Shown piece by piece: positions 1 to 6,756 of a stretch of 9,353 nucleotides of DNA (positions within the stretch are counted from its first letter, which is position 1; every line of letters begins with the position of its first letter). Origin of the DNA: Hyphomicrobiales bacterium (lineage in GTDB: Bacteria > Pseudomonadota > Alphaproteobacteria > Rhizobiales > JAJFHR01); the NCBI GenBank assembly GCA_021775515.1, contig JAJFHR010000444.1, positions 1-9,353 of the forward strand, in the 5' to 3' direction. The position numbers and the translations under genes are program-made. The notes beneath the pieces are model-generated. The model was not told where the DNA came from. It made no database searches and saw only the letters and a program-made list of their open reading frames with translations.

Positions 1-33
1 TTCGTCATTGTTATTCTGATCTTGATTTTGCAC
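1..33 (-). CDS. Possible start of a divergent gene, cut by the window edge
   Basis: Reading leftward from a GTG at 33-31, eleven open codons run to the edge and give a very hydrophilic N-terminus (MQNQDQNNNDE). An AGGTG Shine-Dalgarno-like sequence (complement of 42-46) lies 8 nt before this GTG; a second GTG at 36-34 is 5 nt away. From memory, many alphaproteobacteria carry a short membrane-anchored protein (DUF6476-like) divergent to the rluD-rpoH pair, with a polar N-terminus of this kind, but too little is visible to assign a family. Against it, only about 20 bp would separate this start from the rluD start, so both promoters would have to lie inside the opposite gene. Confidence 0.25.
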   Translation of the reverse strand, partial: MQNQDQNNNDE

Positions 34-53
34 CACAATAGCACCTGAAAAAA

Positions 54-1049
54 GTGACAGAGAATTCTCAAATAGAAACTTTTAGCGTCGACGAAATAAG
101 CGTTGGCGAACGCCTCGATCGGTTTTTGGCAATTCAGTTACCACAAACCAGCCGCTCGCGCTTCAAAGAGTTAATAAAGCAAGGCAACGTATCGCTACGC
201 GGCGCCACGATAGAGGAGCCGAACTACCGGGTCAAATCGGGAGATACAATAACCGTAGATACGCCTGCTCCAGAACCGGCAATCCCAAAACCTGAAAACA
301 TTCCCCTCAATGTCGTTTTTGAAGACCAGCATCTCATTGTCATTGATAAGCCGCAAGGATTGGTGGTGCATCCGGCAGCTGGTAACTGGAGCGGCACGCT
401 TGTTAATGCCCTCATCGCCCATTGTAAAGACACACTTTCCGGCATCGGCGGGGTAAAAAGACCGGGCATCGTCCATCGCCTGGATAAAGATACCAGCGGT
501 CTCATGGTAGTTGCCAAAACAGATCAGGCGCACAAAGGCCTTGCGGATCAATTTGCCGCGCACGGAAAGGACGGTAAACTGGAAAGAGCCTATAAGGCGC
601 TGGTCTGGTCGGCACCAACCCGCACCCGTGGCCACGTAGATGCACCGTTGGGACGCAAACCCAACAACAGGCTCAAACAGGCTATACTTAAGCACGGTGG
701 CAAAGAGGCTGTAACTCATTATGAGGTATTGCAAAATTTCTTGAGCGATGAAAACGGACCGGTGTTGTGTTTGCTAAAATGTACGCTAGAGACCGGGCGA
801 ACCCACCAGATCAGGGTACATATGGCCCATATCGGCTGTCCGGTGATCGGTGATGACACCTATGGGTCCGGCTTCAAGACCCGCATCCATAAACTACCGG
901 AAAAGGCTCAATCGCGGGTAAAAGCGTTAAAAAGACAGGCTTTACATGCTTATTTGATAGGGTTTGAACACCCGGTTACGGGTAAAACCATGAGATTTGA
1001 GAGCGATTTGCCATCTGATTTTTCAGCCGTGATCGATAGTCTCACTTAA
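54..1049 (+). CDS. rluD: RluA/RluD-family 23S rRNA pseudouridine synthase
   Basis: This cytoplasmic enzyme isomerises specific uridines in RNA to pseudouridine. The RluD branch acts on helix 69 of 23S rRNA, around positions 1911, 1915 and 1917 in E. coli, and supports late 50S assembly. The 331 residues are a normal full length. An N-terminal S4 RNA-binding domain (about residues 14-70, with GERLDRFLA at 18-26 and RSRFKELI at 34-41) precedes the catalytic domain. The RluA-family signature HRLDKDTSG lies at 141-149, so Asp144 is the expected catalytic aspartate, and ETGRTHQIRVH at 246-256 is the conserved second motif. The start is a GTG at 54 without a strong Shine-Dalgarno sequence; it was chosen because the S4 domain begins soon after. 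rpoH follows 155 bp downstream on the same strand. RluD is the likeliest subgroup, but RluC or another RluA-family specificity cannot be excluded from sequence alone. Confidence 0.88.
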   Translation: MTENSQIETFSVDEISVGERLDRFLAIQLPQTSRSRFKELIKQGNVSLRGATIEEPNYRVKSGDTITVDTPAPEPAIPKPENIPLNVVFEDQHLIVIDKPQGLVVHPAAGNWSGTLVNALIAHCKDTLSGIGGVKRPGIVHRLDKDTSGLMVVAKTDQAHKGLADQFAAHGKDGKLERAYKALVWSAPTRTRGHVDAPLGRKPNNRLKQAILKHGGKEAVTHYEVLQNFLSDENGPVLCLLKCTLETGRTHQIRVHMAHIGCPVIGDDTYGSGFKTRIHKLPEKAQSRVKALKRQALHAYLIGFEHPVTGKTMRFESDLPSDFSAVIDSLT

Positions 1050-1068
1050 TCGTGTACCCTGCCTGGTT

Positions 1069-1099
1069 CTTGAATTTTTCACAAAAATTCCTATATCTT
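1069..1099 (+). promoter_or_regulatory. Predicted RpoH-type heat-shock promoter of rpoH
   Basis: CTTG at 1069-1072 is followed after 17 nt by CCTATATCTT at 1090-1099. This fits the alphaproteobacterial heat-shock promoter consensus CTTG-N17/18-CYTATNTNNG at every defined base except the last G. Transcription would begin near 1103-1108, leaving a leader of about 100 nt before the rpoH ATG. The same bases could also serve a housekeeping sigma factor (TTGAAT at 1070-1075, TATATC at 1092-1097, 16-nt spacer), so dual recognition is possible. Its place directly ahead of rpoH suggests positive autoregulation, as known for rpoH in Caulobacter. Confidence 0.6.
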
Positions 1100-1102
1100 T
1101 AG

Positions 1103-1124
1103 GTAACAGTGTAACGTAATTACG
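1103..1124. repeat. GTAA/TTAC repeat cluster with a 10-bp palindrome at the rpoH start region
   Basis: GTAAC occurs at 1103-1107 and 1111-1115, and a perfect palindrome CGTAATTACG occupies 1115-1124. The cluster sits just downstream of the predicted -10 element, where a bound protein could affect initiation. As RNA the palindrome would make only a 3-bp stem with a 4-nt loop, so a structural RNA role is unlikely. It may be chance. Confidence 0.3.
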
Positions 1125-1204
1125 CCTTTTTCGGGTCTTGGGGGAGTGTCTTCTGCGGCCTGAATATGTAAGAGCGTATTAAATTTTCGGGGGTAAAAAC
1201 TCGT

Positions 1205-2101
1205 ATGGCCAAATTGCCAACCCTTTCCACAGATGGCGGACTGACCCGTTATTTGCAGGAAATTAAACGTTTTCCGATGCTTGAGCCAAATGAAGAATAC
1301 ATGCTGGCCAAACGTTGGACCGAACATGAAGATACAGATGCCGCCCACAAGATGATCACCAGTCATTTACGCCTGGTGGCGAAAATAGCCATGGGTTACC
1401 GCGGTTATGGACTGCCGGTCTCTGAAGTCATCGCAGAAGGTAATATCGGCCTTATGCAGGCAGTAAAACGCTTTGACCCGGAAAGAGGCTTTCGCTTGGC
1501 CACTTATGCGATGTGGTGGATTAGAGCCTCTATCCAGGAGTTTATCCTGCGATCCTGGTCTCTGGTAAAAATGGGCACCACAGCCAGCCAGAAAAAGCTG
1601 TTTTTCAACCTCCGCCGGATGAAAGGCCAAATTCAGGCCTTGGAAGAAGGTGATTTAAGGCCGGATCAGGTCGAACTCATCGCCACCCGTCTGGGTGTCC
1701 CTGAAGCAGACGTGATCTCGATGAACCAGCGCCTTGGGGGCGATGCCTCCCTGAACGCTCCCATGCGCGCTGATTCAGAAGGTGGAGAATGGCTCGATTG
1801 GCTTGAGGACAAAACGGAAAATCAGGAAATAACCCTGGCCAAGTCAGAAGAAAACTCGCAGCGCTCAGCCATGCTGTCTAAAGCGCTTGATAATCTAAAT
1901 GAACGTGAGCGGCGTATTTTCGAAGCCCGCCGATTGGAAGATGATCCCATGACGCTGGAACAATTAAGCCAGGAATTTGGCGTCAGCCGCGAACGTGTGC
2001 GCCAAATTGAGGTTCGCGCGTTTGAAAAAGTCCAGAAAGCTGTTCAAGCCTCCGCCTCCGCTCAAGCGGCAGAAAGAGCTCAGGCCGCAGCGGCTCTCTA
2101 A
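1205..2101 (+). CDS. rpoH: Heat-shock RNA polymerase sigma factor RpoH (sigma-32)
   Basis: RpoH directs RNA polymerase core to heat-shock promoters for chaperone and protease genes. At 298 residues it is the usual length. Region 1.2/2.1 begins near residue 13 (LTRYLQEI). Region 2.3-2.4, with the -10-binding helix, spans about 94-126 and includes YAMWWIRASIQ at 101-111. The RpoH box, QKKLFFNLRR at 129-138, separates this family from RpoD and matches E. coli QRKLFFNLRK closely. The region 4.2 helix-turn-helix runs from about 249 to 280 (VSRERVRQIEVRAFEKV at 260-276) and reads the -35 element. The C-terminal tail after 280 is alanine-rich. The ATG at 1205 has a GGGGG tract about 11 nt upstream. 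An RpoH-type promoter at 1069-1099 suggests that the gene activates itself. An intrinsic terminator follows. Many alphaproteobacteria have more than one RpoH paralogue; which one this is cannot be told here. Confidence 0.96.
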   Translation: MAKLPTLSTDGGLTRYLQEIKRFPMLEPNEEYMLAKRWTEHEDTDAAHKMITSHLRLVAKIAMGYRGYGLPVSEVIAEGNIGLMQAVKRFDPERGFRLATYAMWWIRASIQEFILRSWSLVKMGTTASQKKLFFNLRRMKGQIQALEEGDLRPDQVELIATRLGVPEADVISMNQRLGGDASLNAPMRADSEGGEWLDWLEDKTENQEITLAKSEENSQRSAMLSKALDNLNERERRIFEARRLEDDPMTLEQLSQEFGVSRERVRQIEVRAFEKVQKAVQASASAQAAERAQAAAAL

Positions 2102-2130
2102 CCCTACCTGCCTACGACGAACGCATTTAT

Positions 2131-2164
2131 AGACACTTGGACAAACTCCAAGTGTCTGTTTTTT
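2131..2164 (+). terminator. Intrinsic terminator of rpoH
   Basis: A perfect 10-bp stem (AGACACTTGG at 2131-2140 with CCAAGTGTCT at 2148-2157) closes a 7-nt loop and is followed by a six-T run at 2159-2164. It lies 30 bp after the rpoH stop and just before the stop of the converging cupin gene. There is no T-run in the opposite direction, so it should act mainly on rpoH transcripts. Confidence 0.92.
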
Positions 2165-2166
2165 AG

Positions 2167-2640
2167 CTATTCTACCACCTTGCCTTTTTTATCGGTAAAC
2201 ACAACTTTCTCGTACCGTCCGGCCTGGCAGTGAAGAGCAATATCGGGATAGTTGCCTTCATCACGCATGTCGCGGCTGCCAACCTCCAGGACCACGGCTG
2301 GCTGGTCTGATTTGTTTTGAATACAATGACCATCTTCTATGCCGGCGGGAAAGCCTGCAACCATACCGGCGGCCAGCACTTGTTCGCCGCCATCCGTTAC
2401 CAGCACCACTTCACCTGAGATAATATAGATAAACTCATCTTCGTGAGAGTGCCAATGGCGAATGGATGATGCCGAGCCTGGCGCAAGCTCGGTAAAATTA
2501 ACGCCAAATTGTGACAAACCAAGTTCAGCTGTCAACGACCGTTTGGCACGCCCGAAAGTAGATCTATCAAACGGCGAAGGATAGGCCGTTGACGTTCGAG
2601 CGGGAATAGAGGTGGGATCAAGTGCCGGTTTATCGACCAT
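2167..2640 (-). CDS. Small single-domain cupin protein
   Basis: This is a 157-residue cytoplasmic single-cupin protein of unknown substrate. Both cupin motifs are intact. Motif 1 gives the likely metal ligands H62, H64 and E69 with the closing G76, and H66 adds a further histidine (HWHSHEDE at 62-69). Motif 2 runs G92, P98, G100, H105, N109, with H105 as the fourth ligand. A metal-binding beta-barrel is therefore well supported; catalytic, sugar-binding or sensor roles all remain open. There is no signal peptide or DNA-binding domain. The ATG at 2640 has a strong GGAG ribosome binding site 8 nt upstream (complement of 2649-2652). It lies 81 bp downstream of the flavoenzyme gene on the same strand, so it is probably the last gene of that transcript and may handle a related small molecule. 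That link is inference. Confidence 0.88.
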   Translation of the reverse strand: MVDKPALDPTSIPARTSTAYPSPFDRSTFGRAKRSLTAELGLSQFGVNFTELAPGSASSIRHWHSHEDEFIYIISGEVVLVTDGGEQVLAAGMVAGFPAGIEDGHCIQNKSDQPAVVLEVGSRDMRDEGNYPDIALHCQAGRYEKVVFTDKKGKVVE

Positions 2641-2721
2641 ATGAATTTCTCCAGGACATCAAATTCAATAATGATTTTTGAAGCAACAATAACATAAACG
2701 ATCACGCGCCAGGAGCGTCGT

Positions 2722-4764
2722 CTAGAAGTCCTTGCACAGCCGCAGCGCGTCATAAATTGCAGCATGCACATTCCGGCTTGCCACTGCATCGCCGATGCGA
2801 AATAGCAGATACGCTCCATTTGCCTGTGAAGTTAAAGATTGCGGATGACCATTTATCAGCGCTTGATAATTCACCTCACCCCGGTTATACGATCCTGGCT
2901 TTAAATCAAAATAAAGCTCATCAAACGGCAAGGTTCCATGCTCAACCACCACTTGATCAACACTTCTGGTTTCGCTGGCAGAGGTATAATCACTGCCAAT
3001 CACAGCGCAAAGAGAATTGCCGTCCCGCGTAACCGAAAGCAGCCGTGAGTTTATTGTTATTGTTACCCCCCGCTCCTTAAAAATACGGGCATACGGCACA
3101 TGATTGAGGCCGCCAATTTCTGGAGCAAAAAATCGCTCCGGCGTAACAATCTCCAATTGAGATCCTGATTGTGCAATCATTTCAGCTGCCTGCAGTCCCG
3201 GATGAGCGCCATTGTCATCAAAGACCAAAACCTTTTCAGCCGGTTTTACTTCACTCGACAAAATATCCCAGGAGCTTAAAACCAGCTCATTACCGCTATC
3301 AAGCACCTCTGTATTCGGCACCCCGCCTGTGGCAATAATAACGATGTCGGGATCAAATTCCTCAACATCCGCCTTTTCGGCAAAAAGATTAAAGCGAACA
3401 TCGACGCCAAGCTGTTCACACTGTCCAAGCCGCCAATCGATAATGCCGATGAGTTCACGCCGCCGCTGCGACCGGCTGGCCAGCAAAAGCTGACCACCAG
3501 CCTTGTCAGCCGCCTCCAATACGACCACCTTATGGCCGCGTTCGGCACAGACGCGAGCTGCTTCCAGCCCTCCAGGCCCAGCACCAACAACAACAACTGT
3601 TTTAGGTGCAGCTGAGGATTTTTCAATGATATGGGGCATGGTGGCCTCACGCCCGGTGGCCGGATTATGAATGCACAAGGCTTCATGGCCTTCATAAATC
3701 CGGTCAAGGCAATAGGTGGCGCCAACACAGGGTCGAATATCATGTTCGCGCCCCTCGGTTATCTTACGCGCGATATGAGGATCAGCCATATGCGGCCGGG
3801 TCATGCCGACCATATCAAGTTTGCCCTCAGCTATGGCATGACGCGCCGTTGCAACATCACTAATTCGGGAGGCATGAAACACCGGGAATTTTGTCTGCGC
3901 CCGCATTTCTCCAGCAAAATCAAGATGCGGTGCAGATGCCATGCCCTGGATCGGAATGACCTTGGAAAGAGCTGCATCCGTATCAATATGCCCTCTGATA
4001 ACATTGAGAAAATCAATGTGGCCGGTGGCAATCAGACGCTTGGCAATCTCGACGCCCTCGTCGCGTGACAGCCCCCTGTCCCAGTCTTCGTCAGTAACCA
4101 GCCGCGTGCCGATGATAAATTCCGGCCCGACAGCCTCACGAACCGCTGCAAAAACGCGCAATGAAAACCGCAGCCTGTTTTCCAAAGAGCCACCATATTC
4201 ATCTTCCCTGAAATTTGTCGCCGGTGACCAGAAATGGTCAAGAAAATGACCATATGCCTCCACTTCCACACCATCAAGCCCCGCCTCCTTAAGGCGCAAG
4301 GCAGCAGCTGCATAATCTTTGATTATGCGTTCGATGTCCCAGTCTTCTGCCTCTTTGGGAAATGAGCGATGGGCAGGTTCACGTACCGGTGAAGGCGCTA
4401 GTACCGGCAGCCAGTCGGAATGATTCCAGTTAGTACGGCGACCGAGGTGAGTAATTTGCATCATAACTGCCGTGCCATACTCGTGGCATTCATCGCAAAG
4501 CAGCTTCAAGGGCGCGACAATTTCATCCTTGTAAGCATGAAGATTTCCAAACGCAGGCGGGGAATCGGATGAAACAATTGCCGATCCCGCCGTCATTGTA
4601 AGGGCAATGCCGCCTTTGGCTTTTTCAACGTGATACAATCTGTATTGATCAAGCGGTAATCCGTCTTGAGCATAGGAAGGCTCATGTGCGGTTGACATAA
4701 TCCGGTTTTTTAACGTGAGGTGTTTAAGCTGATAGGGCTCCAACAGGGGATCATGTGACGACAT
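2722..4764 (-). CDS. FMN/FAD oxidoreductase, TMADH/DgcA/StcD-type (probable N-demethylase)
   Basis: This 680-residue protein has the layout of trimethylamine dehydrogenase and 2,4-dienoyl-CoA reductase. An Old Yellow Enzyme-type FMN barrel (about 5-340) contains QITHLGR at 103-109 and EYGGSLENR at 189-197. A cysteine segment follows at 346-364. A dinucleotide-binding fold starts at 390, with GAGPGG at 394-399 and acidic E417. By eye it is closest to the N-methylproline demethylase StcD and dimethylglycine demethylase DgcA groups, which oxidatively remove N-methyl groups during betaine catabolism. The trimethylamine dehydrogenase (TMADH) cysteine that binds FMN covalently (Cys30) is replaced by E28. 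The iron-sulfur ligands read C346, A349, C352, C364, so one of four is missing. The usual Old Yellow Enzyme His-Gly-Ala-His segment is replaced by E169-AYGH. A GAGAG ribosome binding site sits 6 nt before the ATG. The gene lies 59 bp after the antiporter. Family membership is firm; the substrate is inferred. Confidence 0.9.
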   Translation of the reverse strand: MSSHDPLLEPYQLKHLTLKNRIMSTAHEPSYAQDGLPLDQYRLYHVEKAKGGIALTMTAGSAIVSSDSPPAFGNLHAYKDEIVAPLKLLCDECHEYGTAVMMQITHLGRRTNWNHSDWLPVLAPSPVREPAHRSFPKEAEDWDIERIIKDYAAAALRLKEAGLDGVEVEAYGHFLDHFWSPATNFREDEYGGSLENRLRFSLRVFAAVREAVGPEFIIGTRLVTDEDWDRGLSRDEGVEIAKRLIATGHIDFLNVIRGHIDTDAALSKVIPIQGMASAPHLDFAGEMRAQTKFPVFHASRISDVATARHAIAEGKLDMVGMTRPHMADPHIARKITEGREHDIRPCVGATYCLDRIYEGHEALCIHNPATGREATMPHIIEKSSAAPKTVVVVGAGPGGLEAARVCAERGHKVVVLEAADKAGGQLLLASRSQRRRELIGIIDWRLGQCEQLGVDVRFNLFAEKADVEEFDPDIVIIATGGVPNTEVLDSGNELVLSSWDILSSEVKPAEKVLVFDDNGAHPGLQAAEMIAQSGSQLEIVTPERFFAPEIGGLNHVPYARIFKERGVTITINSRLLSVTRDGNSLCAVIGSDYTSASETRSVDQVVVEHGTLPFDELYFDLKPGSYNRGEVNYQALINGHPQSLTSQANGAYLLFRIGDAVASRNVHAAIYDALRLCKDF

Positions 4765-4823
4765 TTTTTGCTCTCTTTTTAAAAGTAGCTGCTTTAAGGC
4801 AAAACCTGTTATCTGCTTTGGCT

Positions 4824-6629
4824 TTACTTTTCATCCGGACCTTGAATTAAAGGCTGTTCGGCGGCATCCCGTTCAAACAATTCTTCCAATTCCCTGGCTC
4901 CGGAAAGAGCCCGTTCCCGCAGTTTTTCTTCATCCGTATAATGCTCGTAGTCATCATAGAGCCTTTGTCTGTCATGTTCGCGAAACGTCTCAATCGTATA
5001 GTCAGCGTCGCGATAGGACATGCCGATACCAAACAGGACATCGCGCGTGAGTTCTAGAGAAGATAAAAATGCCTCGCGGTGAATATATTCCACGCCCAAA
5101 TCGAGCAGCCTGTGAACATGCTGGCGATCCTGCGCCCGGGCATAAATGGTAAGGTCGGGAAAGTGCTTCCGCACGATTGCTGCAGTTTTCAGGGATGCCT
5201 CGACATCGTCAACGGCAAGGACAAAGGCTGAAGCCTGATCCGCCTTGGCCGCCAGCAAAACGTCAAGTCTTGACGTATCACCATAATAGATCTTGTTGCC
5301 AAACTTGCGCACGAAATCTACCTGGGCTGAACTGCGGTCCAGGGCAGTAAAGGGAATTTGTTTGGCTTGCAGAATTCGGGCGGTGATCTGCCCCATGCGT
5401 CCAAATCCCGCGATAATTACATGGCCGGTATTTTCAGGCGGCGGTTCAAACTCTGGTTCATCAACTTTAATTCGCCTGGTAATTGCTTCATCAATTGCCA
5501 GCACCAGCGGTGTGAGTGCCATGGAGAGCGTTACGGATAACGATAGAATTTCTACAAGTCCACGCTCTAGAACCCCTCCTGCCGCCAAACCGAAAATCAC
5601 CAGGGCAAATTCACCGCCCTGAGAAAGCACTAGCGCTAAACGCCGGGCCGGACCTGCTTCCAGTGACCACCATCTGCCTAGGATATATAAAACACCCGCC
5701 TTGATCACCAGCAATCCAAGAACAAATGAAAAAACCCGCAAGGGAAACGTCACCAGCAACCCAATGCTCAATGACATGCCAATAGCAGTAAAAAACAATC
5801 CCATCAGCAAGCCTTTAAACGGCTCAATGTCTGCCTGAATTTCATGCCGGTATGAAGAATCCGCCAAAAGAGCACCGGCGATAAAAGCGCCCAGGGCGGC
5901 CGATAACCCGGCCCATTCCATCAGCAGCGCAACTCCGACGACCGTTAATAGAGCGCTTGCCGTCATCGCCTCCTTAACGTTGGCGGCCGCAACAAGTTTA
6001 AAGAGATGATCCAGCATGTATCGGCCGATCAAAACGACCAGAGCAATTGTGCCAAAAGCGCGCAGAACAGGCCAAATATTCGTTTCTGCGATGCCAATAC
6101 CCGAAAACACTGCCAACAGCGGGACAATCGCTAAAAGAGGAATGGCGGCCAGGTCTTGAAACAGCAATATCGAAAATGACAGGCGACCGTGCCGCGCGGT
6201 CAACTCACCTTTTTCTTCCAGAATCTGCAGGGCAAAGGCGGTAGAAGACAAAGCCAGGGAAAACCCGATAAGAAGCGACGGCAACAGTGCAAAATTCGCA
6301 AAATAACCAGCTAAGGTAAGAAGCGCTCCGGTTAGGACAAATTGGGCGCCGCCGAGGCCGAAAATAGAGGTCCGCATGGACCATAATCTGATTGGCCGAA
6401 GCTCAAGACCAATCAAAAACAGCAACAAAACCACACCAAACTCAGCGATGTGCAAGATGGTTTCAACATCATATATTGACCGTACATTACCGATGCCGTA
6501 GGGACCGATAAAAACGCCAGCGAGCAAATAACCAAGCACCGAGCCCATTTTGAGCCGCTTGGCCAAGGGGGCTGCGATTGCAGCGGCGGCCAAAAATAGC
6601 GCGACCTGTATTAGTGTGATTGCACCCAT
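4824..6629 (-). CDS. Kef-type K+/H+ antiporter (CPA2 family) with RCK/TrkA-N domain
   Basis: This inner-membrane monovalent cation/proton antiporter resembles glutathione-gated KefB/KefC, which release K+ and acidify the cytoplasm when electrophile-glutathione adducts appear. At 601 residues it is the usual Kef length. Hydrophobic segments fill about 1-385. They include the transport-core Q158-D159 (LFQDLAAIPLL) and SSTAFALQ at 128-135. The loop carrying DIEPFKGLLMG at 267-277 matches the regulatory loop of KefC. A soluble RCK/TrkA-N domain starts at 403, with GFGRMG at 408-413, D431 at the end of beta-2 and YYGDTSRLD at 448-456. A charged tail (about 545-590) could form a coiled coil. No KefF- or KefG-like quinone reductase is adjacent; the neighbouring flavoenzyme belongs to another fold. 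The ATG has only a weak GGAA upstream. KefB versus KefC, and glutathione control itself, are not proven. Confidence 0.9.
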   Translation of the reverse strand: MGAITLIQVALFLAAAAIAAPLAKRLKMGSVLGYLLAGVFIGPYGIGNVRSIYDVETILHIAEFGVVLLLFLIGLELRPIRLWSMRTSIFGLGGAQFVLTGALLTLAGYFANFALLPSLLIGFSLALSSTAFALQILEEKGELTARHGRLSFSILLFQDLAAIPLLAIVPLLAVFSGIGIAETNIWPVLRAFGTIALVVLIGRYMLDHLFKLVAAANVKEAMTASALLTVVGVALLMEWAGLSAALGAFIAGALLADSSYRHEIQADIEPFKGLLMGLFFTAIGMSLSIGLLVTFPLRVFSFVLGLLVIKAGVLYILGRWWSLEAGPARRLALVLSQGGEFALVIFGLAAGGVLERGLVEILSLSVTLSMALTPLVLAIDEAITRRIKVDEPEFEPPPENTGHVIIAGFGRMGQITARILQAKQIPFTALDRSSAQVDFVRKFGNKIYYGDTSRLDVLLAAKADQASAFVLAVDDVEASLKTAAIVRKHFPDLTIYARAQDRQHVHRLLDLGVEYIHREAFLSSLELTRDVLFGIGMSYRDADYTIETFREHDRQRLYDDYEHYTDEEKLRERALSGARELEELFERDAAEQPLIQGPDEK

Positions 6630-6666
6630 TTATTTGCCAAATTCCGAGATTAAAACCATGTTTATC

Positions 6667-6696
6667 ATTGTTGGCTTGATTCACCTGGCCAGTCAA
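6667..6696 (-). promoter_or_regulatory. Weak candidate promoter for the antiporter-oxidoreductase-cupin group
   Basis: On the minus strand TTGACT (complement of 6691-6696) is followed after 18 nt by AACAAT (complement of 6667-6672), about 38 bp ahead of the antiporter start. The -35 is good and the -10 is poor. No other plausible promoter was seen for this group, which is why it is listed. Confidence 0.3.
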
Positions 6697-6701
6697 AGTT
6701 A

Positions 6702-6738
6702 TTGAGATGACAACCTCGCATCTTATTACGATACGTAA
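6702..6738 (+). promoter_or_regulatory. Candidate trhO promoter with an inverted repeat at its -10
   Basis: TTGAGA at 6702-6707 and TATTAC at 6724-6729, separated by 16 nt, form a moderate sigma-70-like promoter ahead of trhO. An inverted repeat, TTACG-ATA-CGTAA at 6726-6738, overlaps the -10 and could be an operator. Initiation near 6736 would leave a leader of only about 20 nt, which still contains the ribosome binding site. Confidence 0.3.
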
Positions 6739-6743
6739 AACAC

Positions 6744-6750
6744 AAGGAAG
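6744..6750 (+). promoter_or_regulatory. Ribosome binding site that fixes the TTG start of trhO
   Basis: AAGGAAG lies 6 nt before the TTG at 6757. No ATG or GTG start is placed as well ahead of the conserved FKVAALYKFV segment (14-23), so the rare TTG start is the best choice. Confidence 0.65.
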
Positions 6751-6756
6751 CAGCTT

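Noticed and set aside
195..734. A 179-codon open frame antisense to the pseudouridine synthase gene
   Set aside because: It overlaps a gene with intact catalytic motifs, its translation shows no recognisable domain, and it has no ribosome binding site context that would favour it.
2641..2721. A hairpin (ACGC/GCGT) just after the flavoenzyme gene as a terminator
   Set aside because: The stem is only 4 bp and no T-run follows on the minus strand.
3276..3743. A 155-codon open frame on the same strand, in another frame, inside the flavoenzyme gene
   Set aside because: Its translation is low-complexity and proline/leucine-rich with no family features, while the main frame contains the FAD-binding motif and cysteine segment here.
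2722..4764. Trimethylamine dehydrogenase as the specific name for the flavoenzyme
   Set aside because: The covalent-FMN cysteine is replaced by Glu28 and one iron-sulfur cysteine is missing, so only the broader family call is safe.
2722..4764. The flavoenzyme as the Kef ancillary subunit (KefF/KefG)
   Set aside because: KefF and KefG are small flavodoxin-fold quinone reductases of about 180 residues; this is a 680-residue barrel plus dinucleotide-binding protein.
4765..4823. A terminator or separate promoter between antiporter and flavoenzyme genes
   Set aside because: Only short direct repeats (AAAGCAG twice) and T/A-rich stretches are present; no stem with a T-run or convincing -35/-10 pair was seen.
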